From assembly GCA_963677825.2 (NCBI GenBank), contig CAXXEF010000001.1:682001-746000 (forward strand): a stretch of 64,000 bases of DNA. The letters are read 5' to 3'. This document shows positions 42,753-50,602 of the stretch, piece by piece. Under the pieces are notes generated by a model that did not search any database, had not been told where the DNA came from, and saw only the letters and a list, made by a program, of their open reading frames with translations. Every line of letters starts with the position of its first letter. Position 1 is the first letter of the stretch. The translations under genes were made by a program, and so were the position numbers. Origin of the DNA: Sporobacter sp963677825. GTDB taxonomy: Bacteria; Bacillota; Clostridia; Oscillospirales; Oscillospiraceae.

Positions 42753-43729
42753 CATGCTTCCTCCTTTTTCTCAAGAAAGCACCGTACCGTATGTCCTGGT
42801 TCAGGTTCGAATGCCGGCGGGCTCTGGTTGCGGCATATTTCCATAGCATAATCACAGCGATCACAGAAATTGCATCCCACTGGCAGGTTTGTTGGATCCG
42901 GCATCATGCCTCTAATGGGTTTAAGTCTCTTTTCTGTTGAATCAAGATCCGGCAGCGAGCTGAACAGGCCTTTGGTATATGGGTGCAGCGGTTTGTTGAA
43001 TATATGACGCAACGTCCCATATTCCACGATTTCACCGGCGTAAACAACCGCTACTGTTTCGCAAATGCTGGCAACAACGCCAAGGTCGTGTGTAATAAGT
43101 AATACGGAGGTGTTAAGCCGCTTGGTCAAGTCGCGCATCAAATTAAGCACCTGCGCTTGGATCGTCACGTCCAGCGCCGTTGTCGGCTCATCCGCCAACA
43201 GAAGCTGAGGATTACACGCGAGCGCCATGGCGATAACGACACGCTGCTTCATACCGCCGGAAAACTGGTGCGGATACTCCGGAAAGCGCTCTTTCGGAAT
43301 CCCGACCATTTCCAGCATATCCATCGACCGCCGAATCGCTTCCCCTGCCGATATCTTGTTGTGAAGGCTGATTGCTTCCGCAATCTGGTCACCGACCCGC
43401 TCGATGGGGTTCAGCGCTGTCATTGGGTCTTGGAAGATCATAGCGATTTTCTTGCCGCGGACCTTTTTCATTTCCTTTTCCGACAAGCGCAGCATGTCTT
43501 TGCCTTCAAAAAATATCTCGCCGTTTCTAACCTTGCCCTGTGGTTTGGGCAGGATGCCGAGGATCGTGCGTGCAACGGTTGTTTTGCCGGCACCAGTCTC
43601 CCCCACCAGTCCCAGAGTTTCGCCTTTTTTCATGCTGAGGTTGATCCCATTGACAGCGTGAACAATGACATCGTCGGCGAGAAACTCAATCTCCAGGTCT
43701 TTTATCTCTAAAACGTTATTATTTTCCAT
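42752..43729 (-). CDS. Peptide-type ABC transporter ATP-binding protein (OppD/DppD-like)
   Basis: 325 residues. Walker A GETGAGKTT, signature FSGGMKQRVVIAMALACNPQ, Walker B LLLADEPTTALDVTIQAQVL. The C-terminal extension has the cysteine-rich oligo_HPY motif GCNFCDRCDYAMEICRNQ, which in DppD proteins can carry a 4Fe-4S cluster. Cytoplasmic engine of the importer with the DppF-like partner; it is coupled by an ATGA-type overlap. Confidence 0.92.
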   Translation of the reverse strand: MENNNVLEIKDLEIEFLADDVIVHAVNGINLSMKKGETLGLVGETGAGKTTVARTILGILPKPQGKVRNGEIFFEGKDMLRLSEKEMKKVRGKKIAMIFQDPMTALNPIERVGDQIAEAISLHNKISAGEAIRRSMDMLEMVGIPKERFPEYPHQFSGGMKQRVVIAMALACNPQLLLADEPTTALDVTIQAQVLNLMRDLTKRLNTSVLLITHDLGVVASICETVAVVYAGEIVEYGTLRHIFNKPLHPYTKGLFSSLPDLDSTEKRLKPIRGMMPDPTNLPVGCNFCDRCDYAMEICRNQSPPAFEPEPGHTVRCFLEKKEEA

Positions 43730-43741
43730 TTCCGGCCTCCG

Positions 43742-44629
43742 TCAGTTTTTCAGTCTCGGGTCAAGAGCGTCTCTCAGTCCATCACCCAAGAGGTTAAACG
43801 CCAGAACCGCAATCATAATACATATACCCGGATACAAAACGAGCTCCATGTGTTCGCGCATATAGTCACGACCCTCAGAGAGCATCGCGCCCCATTCAGC
43901 TATCGGCGGCTGTGCGCCGAGACCGATAAAGCTCAGTGTTGCGCCGGCGATGATGGAGTTACCGATATTCATCGTCGTGGCAACAAGTGTCGGCGCAATC
44001 GCGTTGGGGATAACATGCCGTACAATAATGTGCGGGCTTTTGGCATCAATCGCCTTTGCCGCTTCGACGAATTCCTTGTCGCGAACCGTCAGGATATTGG
44101 CGCGAAGTAATCGCGCACACGATGGTGTGGTCGCAACCGCGATGGCTATAATCGCGTTTTGAACACTCGGCCCCAGAATTGCCGCGATGACAACGCACAT
44201 CAAAAGCATCGGAATACAGGAGAATATATCCATGATGCGCATGATGATAATGTCGACCCGGCCGCCGAAGTACCCGGCAATAGAGCCGATGGTGATGCCG
44301 GCAATCGTGCCCAGCGCAACGCAGCCAAGACCCATGATCATGGAATTTCTCGACCCATAGATCAGCCGGCTGAGCGTGTCTCGTCCAAACCTATCGGTAC
44401 CGAGCAAATGTTCTGCGCTCGGCTTTGCGTAGCCGTTCGTCAGATCCTGCGCATCGTACGAATAGGGTGCCAGAAGTGGCGCAAATATAGCAATCAGAAG
44501 CACGATTACAACCACGACCAGCCCAACGATTGCAAACTTATTTTTTTTCAGCTGATGCCATACTTCGCCGGAACGGCCTCTTTTTTTCTTCATCTGCACA
44601 CTGGCTTTAACGTTCACATTAGTACTCAT
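43742..44629 (-). CDS. Peptide-type ABC transporter permease (OppC/DppC-like)
   Basis: 295 residues. Cytoplasmic N-terminus (KKKRGRSGEVWHQLKKNKFA), first helix VGLVVVVIVLLIAIFAPLLA, the DppC-typical HLLGTDRFGRDTLSRLIYGS, and the EAA loop region VEAAKAIDAKSPHIIVRHVI. The open frame begins seven codons earlier; the ATG at 44629 fits DppC proteins better. It lies 4 bases after the DppB-like gene and 12 before DppD. Confidence 0.92.
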   Translation of the reverse strand: MSTNVNVKASVQMKKKRGRSGEVWHQLKKNKFAIVGLVVVVIVLLIAIFAPLLAPYSYDAQDLTNGYAKPSAEHLLGTDRFGRDTLSRLIYGSRNSMIMGLGCVALGTIAGITIGSIAGYFGGRVDIIIMRIMDIFSCIPMLLMCVVIAAILGPSVQNAIIAIAVATTPSCARLLRANILTVRDKEFVEAAKAIDAKSPHIIVRHVIPNAIAPTLVATTMNIGNSIIAGATLSFIGLGAQPPIAEWGAMLSEGRDYMREHMELVLYPGICIMIAVLAFNLLGDGLRDALDPRLKN

Positions 44630-44633
44630 ATCA

Positions 44634-45614
44634 CTACACCGCCTCAACATCAGTCGTCTTTTTTACTTTTTTTATCCATTTCTTACTGCTGCTGAATTGT
44701 GACCGGATACGAGGGTCAACCATCGTATACACAAGGTCAATGAGCAGTAAGATGACGCTATACATGACGGCAAAATACAGCACGCTGCCCTGTACAACTG
44801 TGTAATCACGCGATATCAGCGCACTGATCGTGTAGCTTCCGAGTCCCGGTATTGAGAATATCGTTTCAGCAATGACCGCGCCGCCAAGCGACACGCCAAA
44901 AACGGAGCCGACGATCGTAATAATCGGGATCATCGCGTTTTTCAGCGCATGGTTATAAATAACCTTGTGCTCTGATTGTCCCTTCGCGCGAGCTGTCGTA
45001 ACATAGTCCTGACGGATTTGTTCGAGCATACTCGATCGCGTCTGCCTGGCTAAAGTCGCCGAGTAGCCGATCGACAAGGACACAGCCGGCAAGATCCAGC
45101 TCGCCGGGGTTTCTATGCCGAAAGGTGGTACCCACCCAAGCTTTGTTGCAAATATATTGACCAGTATCAAGGCAAACCAGAAATTCGGCATGGACACACA
45201 AAACAGCGATAAAACGATCGATGTGTTATCTTTCCATGTGTATTGGTGCGTTGCCGCGTAGACACCGATCGGAATGCCGGTAAGAATGGCCAGCACCATG
45301 CTGATTGTTACGAGCAGCAACGTATACGGAAACCGTAATATGATATTGCTCCATACGCTGCTCTTTGTGAAATAGGAGATCCCGATATCGCCGTGGAGTA
45401 CGCCGCTGATATAATCAACATACCGGACGAGCAGCGGCCGGTTTAGTCCCATTGCTTCCCTTGCTGCCTCTATTTCTTCTTCTGTGGCGAAGTTGCCAAG
45501 TAACTGCCGAGCCGGATCGCCCGGTGTCAGTTCAAGAAGGACCATTACGATTAAGGTGACGCCGAGTATGACCGGTATCATCCAGAGCAATCGTTTAATT
45601 ATGTACCTTAACAC
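44634..45614 (-). CDS. Peptide-type ABC transporter permease (OppB/DppB-like)
   Basis: 326 residues. MLRYIIKRLLWMIPVILGVT with the DppB-type N-terminal helix, the periplasmic-loop LTPGDPARQLLGN, and the EAA loop YVTTARAKGQSEHKVIYNHA. Inner-membrane channel half with the DppC-like protein. A GTG start at 45614 is read after a GGGGA site. It lies 70 bases downstream of the double cupin gene. Confidence 0.92.
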   Translation of the reverse strand: MLRYIIKRLLWMIPVILGVTLIVMVLLELTPGDPARQLLGNFATEEEIEAAREAMGLNRPLLVRYVDYISGVLHGDIGISYFTKSSVWSNIILRFPYTLLLVTISMVLAILTGIPIGVYAATHQYTWKDNTSIVLSLFCVSMPNFWFALILVNIFATKLGWVPPFGIETPASWILPAVSLSIGYSATLARQTRSSMLEQIRQDYVTTARAKGQSEHKVIYNHALKNAMIPIITIVGSVFGVSLGGAVIAETIFSIPGLGSYTISALISRDYTVVQGSVLYFAVMYSVILLLIDLVYTMVDPRIRSQFSSSKKWIKKVKKTTDVEAV

Positions 45615-45684
45615 CTTTTCATATCCCCATTTCCTAAATATGTTCTGCGCGCTTCATGTATACACGTCTTGCGGAGGTCTGAAG

Positions 45685-46863
45685 TCACGCTTTCAGCGAT
45701 TCGTCGGAAAAGCACTTGCCACAATAAGTGCACTGCTTGGAACCGTCGTATACACAGCGTTTTAAGCTTGCTGCCTCATAAACGTATTCGTACTCCCCTT
45801 TTTCGTCCTTTTGGCGAAGAATTTTCGACCAGTCACCGTCTGGATAAATCGGGAGGAAACCGACGGGCTTTCCAATCCGCTTAAAGTTTATCGGACAGTG
45901 CCACATATTTGGCGGAACGCGAACAACCGTTGGCTCGGTAATGGTCAGTGTGCGCATATTGTCCGGATCCCAGCCAAGTGAGATTTCAATTTCGGCATCA
46001 AAATCGAAAATGTTCTCTAAATCCCCCCCTGTAAACCACAGATATTCCTCGTTGGCATGATGAAAATGCGGTACCTCCATGACATTTGGACTGATCGCGA
46101 CACTAAAACCGCCGAAGAAGTTGGCGCCCGGCATCTGCGTGACGCCCCGGAACTTCGCCCTCGGGTTGGCAAAAGTGTCTCCCCACTGGTGATACTCCTC
46201 CGGGAATGTGAATATGAGCGAATCATATTTCCCGCTTGGCGGATTCGGCTTTTCCTTCAGCAGCTTTTCGATCCATTCGTTGTTAAAAGAGATCTTTGGA
46301 TGGTTGAAAAACTTGGTGCTGCCGTCTACCGGCTCAAAGCAACGACCGCAATAGGAGCAGGTTTTCGTCTTGTCGTTGATGCACCGCTTCTGGCTTGAGC
46401 AGATGTACGGATAGTCAACCTTCCCGTCCGGATGGACGCGGCGGCATATTTTCGACGCGTCCCCGTCGAAATACATCGAGGAAAAGGCGACCGGCTTGCC
46501 GACCCGCTTGTAGTTGATCGGTCCGTGCCACAGTCCCGGCGGGATGCGCAGCAGCGTTGGCGACGTGATCGTGTACTTCTCGAGCGCGTCCGGGTCTTCA
46601 CCGAGCCAAATTTCAATTTCGGCGTCAAAGTCGAAAACCTTTGTGAGGTCGGCGCCTAGAAACCAATAATACTCCTCGACCGAGTGATGTATATGCGGAA
46701 ACTGGGCAACATGCTCACGCAAAACGACGGAAAAGCCCATGCTGAGACGAGCGCCCCACATACTTTCCGACCCGCGGAAGTATGCTCTTGGCGACGCATA
46801 TGTGGACCCCCATTCGTGATAATCCTTTGGCAGGGTATAGATGTATTCGTCATACTGACTCAT
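45685..46863 (-). CDS. Double cupin-like protein with two four-cysteine clusters (copy 3, tandem)
   Basis: 392 residues built from two repeats of the cupin-like domain. Repeat A: AYFRG (27-31), H57-I-H59 with E63-E64, cupin-2-like IPPGLWHGP (His113), C161-x7-C169-x2-C172-x2-C175. Repeat B: AKFRG (236-240), H266-F-H268 with E272-E273, VPPNMWHCP (His322), C370-x7-C378-x2-C381-x2-C384. A short linker joins the two halves. The ATG at 46863 follows TGAGGAG; earlier codons of the frame are not conserved with copies 1 and 2. It is the first gene of the operon that continues into dppB-C-D-F. Role unknown; four-Cys clusters suggest zinc or iron-sulfur binding. Confidence 0.65.
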   Translation of the reverse strand: MSQYDEYIYTLPKDYHEWGSTYASPRAYFRGSESMWGARLSMGFSVVLREHVAQFPHIHHSVEEYYWFLGADLTKVFDFDAEIEIWLGEDPDALEKYTITSPTLLRIPPGLWHGPINYKRVGKPVAFSSMYFDGDASKICRRVHPDGKVDYPYICSSQKRCINDKTKTCSYCGRCFEPVDGSTKFFNHPKISFNNEWIEKLLKEKPNPPSGKYDSLIFTFPEEYHQWGDTFANPRAKFRGVTQMPGANFFGGFSVAISPNVMEVPHFHHANEEYLWFTGGDLENIFDFDAEIEISLGWDPDNMRTLTITEPTVVRVPPNMWHCPINFKRIGKPVGFLPIYPDGDWSKILRQKDEKGEYEYVYEAASLKRCVYDGSKQCTYCGKCFSDESLKA

Positions 46864-46943
46864 CCCGGCAACACTCCTCAGTACATATTGTGCAAATTGC
46901 ATGACCTCAGTCTATCGTGCAGGTGGCTAAAAATCCATTGATG

Positions 46944-46984
46944 AATAAAACAAAAGTACCTCACACCAAAATGTGAGATACTTC
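46944..46984 (-). terminator. Intrinsic terminator after the PrpR-like regulator
   Basis: Minus strand: AAGTATCTCACA - TTTTGG - TGTGAGGTACTT stem (12 bp with one mismatch) followed by TTGTTTTATT. It separates the regulator transcript from the cupin/ABC operon. Confidence 0.8.
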
Positions 46985-46985
46985 T

Positions 46986-47037
46986 AACGTTTCAGGTTTT
47001 GAAACGTTCGTTTCATTTGTGTTTTTCGCAATGAAAT
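46986..47037. promoter_or_regulatory. Array of GTTTCA/TGAAAC half-sites upstream of the cupin/ABC operon
   Basis: AACGTTTCA (46986-46994), GGTTT, TGAAACGTT (47000-47008) form a perfect inverted repeat; GTTTCA at 47010-47015 pairs again with the same TGAAAC; TTTC-GCAAT-GAAA (47024-47036) gives another dyad. GTTTCA-spacer-TGAAAC dyads are typical upstream activating sites of Fis-type sigma-54 activators of the AcoR kind, so this is the likely binding site of the adjacent regulator. It partly overlaps nothing coding except the very end of the intergenic region. Confidence 0.6.
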
Positions 47038-47048
47038 GCCGGACGGCA

Positions 47049-48956
47049 TCAGATTATATAATCTGTTGTTATGCCGTGCTTTTGCATCAGCCGCCAAAGC
47101 GTCGTTTTACTGATTCCCAGCTCTCCGGCTGTCTTTATCCTATTGCCGCTGTGGCGCTTGAGCGCCTCGACAATCCGCTGTGCTTCCGCATTGCCGTGCA
47201 GCGGTAAATCCAGACGCGGCGCAGCGGCGCGCGGCGCCTGTTCCGTCTTTTTAATTTCGCTGCGCACGAAAGCCTCACTGATATTGCGATGCGGCGTCAT
47301 CAGCACGACGCGTTGGCAAAAGTTTTCAAGCTGCGTCATATTGCCGGGCCAGTCATACGCACAGATGCTCCGCCGGGCGCCCTTGGATAAAAGCACGGGC
47401 TTGTCGTACGCGTCACAGTAATAATCTAAAAAGAATTCGATCCAGTCGTCAATGTCCTCTTTGCGCTCTCGCAGTGAGGGAACTGCCAGCAAAACCGCGC
47501 TCAGCGCGTAATACAAATCGCTCCTGAATGAACCTGCTGCCACCAGCGCTTTTAGATCCTCCCCGGCAGCAGCGATCACGCGGATGTCTGCCGCGCTTTG
47601 CCGGTTGCCGCTGTTGAGGGCATACTGGCCCTTAATAAGCCTGCTAACCCGGAACTGCAGTTCATTAGACAGCCGCTCGATATGGTTGAGGAACAGCGTC
47701 CCCGCCTCTGCCAGCTCAAGCATACATTTCTGCGTCGCCGCATCATCGGACAAATGCTTAATACCAAACAGAAGCTCGTCAAGATGCTCCGCTTCCCACG
47801 CGTCACACTCCACCTCAACAAAACTGCGGTCGTGACGGCTGCTCTCGTTATGTATGCACTGCGCAAGGCTGAGGAGCTCTGTGCCCTCATCGCCGCGCAG
47901 CAGAATCGGCGCATCGGTGTAAGCGACGGCCTTCGCCTGCTTTATTAGCCGGCCATACGTCAAAGAGCTGTATGTAAAATCCTCAAATCGCTGATGCGCT
48001 ACAAAACCTGTCGCACAGGGCTCACCCGTCGAGCGTGACAGCCGCTTTGGGTTAATTTGCCCACGCTGCAGGAACATGACAGCCCCGATAACCGCGCCGC
48101 CATCAATAACAGGATCAACTTTAGCAATCAGCGTGCCGTTTCGGATTTTTATTCCGGAGGAAAACAGCTGGTCTCCCTGCGTCAAAACAGCGTCAAGCTC
48201 CGCCTTTTCAAACACGGGAAACACGTTGAGCAGATACAGTCCTGTCACGGTTTTATCCTTGCAGTCGATCATGCTTTTTGCACTGTCATTGATATGCATG
48301 ATCCCCCCGCGATGGTCGATCACAATGATGCCGTTGAACGCGCCGTCCCGAATCGCTGTGTTTTCAGCGGCCAATCGTCTGGCCAGGGCGAACGCCTGCG
48401 AAAACTGTTCAATTCCGCTCAGCGCACCGAGCACCGTTTCCCTGCTGGGTAGTAGCGCCAGCGCCGGTATGTCGAGCTGCTTGGCGCACGCACAGGCCTC
48501 CCGTGCGCCGATGATGATCCCCGCACCGTCTGCCCTTGCTGCCATAACCGCGTCGTGGCAGCTGTCGTATTCGTCTATTACGAAGGCCTTGATTTCCGGG
48601 TCTAACTCATCCATGTCAGATAAGCGCCTGAACACGTCGGCGCGCAACAACAGCGCGATTTCCGGCTTCTGTGCGTTCAGTCGCAGCATCGATTCGCTGA
48701 TCAGTTTGTTGATATCCAGCGTGTTAAGTCCAAGCGGCATCATTAACAGCCGCTCGGATGCCAAGTCTTTGGACCGTGCTATCCCAAAGGACATGATCAC
48801 ATCTGCGCCGCCGGCCGCCGCCTCCGCGAGTGCCGTCTCCGTATCTTCAGATGCAACCGTTTTCATTAAGACAAAAGCTAGATTGAATCGATCTTTGACT
48901 TGGTCAACTATATCCACAACAGATTGCTCGCGGGATAATAATGCAACTTTAACCAA
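47049..48956 (-). CDS. PrpR-N/PAS/AAA+-like/Fis-HTH regulator with degenerate ATPase
   Basis: 635 residues from the TTG at 48956, 7 bases after GGAGG; an ATG at 48992 is possible but badly placed. Layout: PrpR-N-like sensor (1-175), PAS (about 205-300), AAA+-like (about 325-560), Fis-type HTH at the end (KTAGELGISKTTLWRLMQKH). The AAA+ part keeps overall similarity (GTLFL, FRSDLYYAL, LRERKEDI, DWPGN) but the Walker A reads GDEGTEL instead of GESGTGKE, GAFTGA is absent, Walker B is LFLNHIERL instead of LFLDEIGEL, and the Arg of DLYYRL is Ala. It is therefore probably unable to hydrolyse ATP or activate sigma-54. Confidence 0.8.
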   Translation of the reverse strand: MVKVALLSREQSVVDIVDQVKDRFNLAFVLMKTVASEDTETALAEAAAGGADVIMSFGIARSKDLASERLLMMPLGLNTLDINKLISESMLRLNAQKPEIALLLRADVFRRLSDMDELDPEIKAFVIDEYDSCHDAVMAARADGAGIIIGAREACACAKQLDIPALALLPSRETVLGALSGIEQFSQAFALARRLAAENTAIRDGAFNGIIVIDHRGGIMHINDSAKSMIDCKDKTVTGLYLLNVFPVFEKAELDAVLTQGDQLFSSGIKIRNGTLIAKVDPVIDGGAVIGAVMFLQRGQINPKRLSRSTGEPCATGFVAHQRFEDFTYSSLTYGRLIKQAKAVAYTDAPILLRGDEGTELLSLAQCIHNESSRHDRSFVEVECDAWEAEHLDELLFGIKHLSDDAATQKCMLELAEAGTLFLNHIERLSNELQFRVSRLIKGQYALNSGNRQSAADIRVIAAAGEDLKALVAAGSFRSDLYYALSAVLLAVPSLRERKEDIDDWIEFFLDYYCDAYDKPVLLSKGARRSICAYDWPGNMTQLENFCQRVVLMTPHRNISEAFVRSEIKKTEQAPRAAAPRLDLPLHGNAEAQRIVEALKRHSGNRIKTAGELGISKTTLWRLMQKHGITTDYII

Positions 48957-49119
48957 ATCCAACCCTCCAATAGCTACGCATACTATATGCATTTTATTTA
49001 TTATTAATATATAATTATATATTATTTTATTTAGACATTCTATACACATAATATCTATTGTTAAGCGTTAAACTTTGGCTTGTTTAATGAATCGAATTTG
49101 ATGGTTTTTCTCTCAACAT

Positions 49120-49153
49120 AAGGAAAGCCCCGCCGTCCGGCGGGGCTTTCCTT
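49120..49153 (-). terminator. Long-stem terminator after the GltS-like gene
   Basis: AAGGAAAGCCCCGCC - GTCC - GGCGGGGCTTTCCTT, perfect 15-bp stem, 10 bases past the stop; the U-run is modest (CTTTCCTTAT). Confidence 0.8.
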
Positions 49154-49162
49154 ATAGATTAT

Positions 49163-50545
49163 TTAAGCTTTTTTGCCTCGGCGATGTGCCTTAAATATGA
49201 TAAGCATCATGAGCGCAAAGTACACAACGCATAGCCCAAGTGTCACGAACGTCATGAGATCGGAGGTTGGTGCCATACCGATAAGAATCAGCATCGGCGC
49301 ACCGAAGATGATCGCAAATCCCGATCCGGTAATCATATTGTTCGCCGCCGGCGTTTCAAAGCCCGGATCGACCTCGCGCAGCAGCAGCACACCGGAGCTG
49401 ATCGTACCGGTCATCATCCCGTACATCGCCAGCAGGCCCTGATAGTAGTAGTCCTTATACACTTTTTTACACACGACGGTAAGATAAAACCACGTCACCA
49501 CAGTGCCGAGGACGACCATCAGCACAAACGGCACCCACAAGCCGGCCAGCTCTGCGAAGTTGATCGATGCGATACCGGCCACGATCATCGCGTCAAAGAA
49601 AAAGCCGGAGATGCGCGAGAGCAGATAGTTGTTCTGGTACTGGCGCGTCATAACCTTGGCAACCTTGAGATTTTTAAAGATCAAGCGCGTCAGGATGGCC
49701 AGCGCCGAACCGACGATGAAGTTGAAGCCCCATAATAGCGGATTGAGCAGCCCTGCAACACCCGGCAGATACGCTGTCAGCGCCGACGTAATCCCCCACG
49801 TCACCAGAAACGTTGCTAAGTACACCAGCAGAACGAGCGCAACCTGAATCGAGAATTTGTCAACCGACTCGGCCACGGGGATCTCGTCTTCGTCCTGAAA
49901 ATTATCCACAACAATAGATCGGGACAGGCCTTCGGGATGCTGCTTTTTAATTTTACCGCGCGCGACCAGCACATTCATGAAAATGACGCCAAGAATGCAC
50001 GCACATAAGAAACCGGCGGCAGCCAGTGACAGCCCGAAACTGCGTCCGCCGATAAAACCGGCGTTCTGATACGCCGTTCCGACGTTGTTGGCCTGGCCGG
50101 GTCCCTGTCCGAAGCCCATCGGCAGCAGTATACCGGCCGCCTTGAACATGCCCGGCATGAAGGTGTAGGCCAGTGTAATCGTAACCGCGAAACCTGCGAT
50201 GGCCTGTAGGAGATACGAGCCGACAATGATCGCACCGCTCTTCAGCCCCGTCAGTTGCCCCTTCTCCTCCGCCGTGCGTGAGGGCACACGTAAACTCATT
50301 GCAATGAAACCGAGAGCAATGCCGTGATAGATCAGGATTTCCATGAACGCCACGTCGATTGTTATCAGCCCTGCTGACCGCACCACAAGTAAAATAAAGC
50401 CGCCGAGCACGGCTGTAGGCAGCAGGCTGTCACGTACAAAGCGCACCTTGCGCCGCAGCAGGTTCGACAGCAGTATAACGACCGCGATGATGCCGAACTG
50501 GATGATAATGTTCCATACGGATACATTAGCGCTGGAGTAGTCCAT
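49163..50545 (-). CDS. GltS-like sodium:glutamate symporter family protein
   Basis: 460 residues with about eleven hydrophobic helices. The repeated pore-loop motif MGFGQGPGQANNVGTAYQNA and its second-half counterpart around MYGMMTGTISSGVLLLREVD are characteristic of the ESS/GltS family. It probably imports glutamate or a related acid with sodium at the membrane. It starts at the ATG at 50545 after CGGAGG. Located upstream of the regulator, separated by a terminator, so co-regulation with the cupin operon is uncertain. Confidence 0.85.
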   Translation of the reverse strand: MDYSSANVSVWNIIIQFGIIAVVILLSNLLRRKVRFVRDSLLPTAVLGGFILLVVRSAGLITIDVAFMEILIYHGIALGFIAMSLRVPSRTAEEKGQLTGLKSGAIIVGSYLLQAIAGFAVTITLAYTFMPGMFKAAGILLPMGFGQGPGQANNVGTAYQNAGFIGGRSFGLSLAAAGFLCACILGVIFMNVLVARGKIKKQHPEGLSRSIVVDNFQDEDEIPVAESVDKFSIQVALVLLVYLATFLVTWGITSALTAYLPGVAGLLNPLLWGFNFIVGSALAILTRLIFKNLKVAKVMTRQYQNNYLLSRISGFFFDAMIVAGIASINFAELAGLWVPFVLMVVLGTVVTWFYLTVVCKKVYKDYYYQGLLAMYGMMTGTISSGVLLLREVDPGFETPAANNMITGSGFAIIFGAPMLILIGMAPTSDLMTFVTLGLCVVYFALMMLIIFKAHRRGKKA

Positions 50546-50602
50546 ATGCTATCCTCCGATACAGTATGAATAAATGCGCCGCTTGGCTCAGATGAAACAA
50601 GG

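Noticed and set aside
46895..46915. Possible sigma-54 promoter for the cupin/ABC operon
   Set aside because: On the minus strand GG and TTGC elements occur (around GGTCATGCAATTTGC) but the GG-to-GC spacing is 11 rather than 10, and the TGGCAC box is poor.
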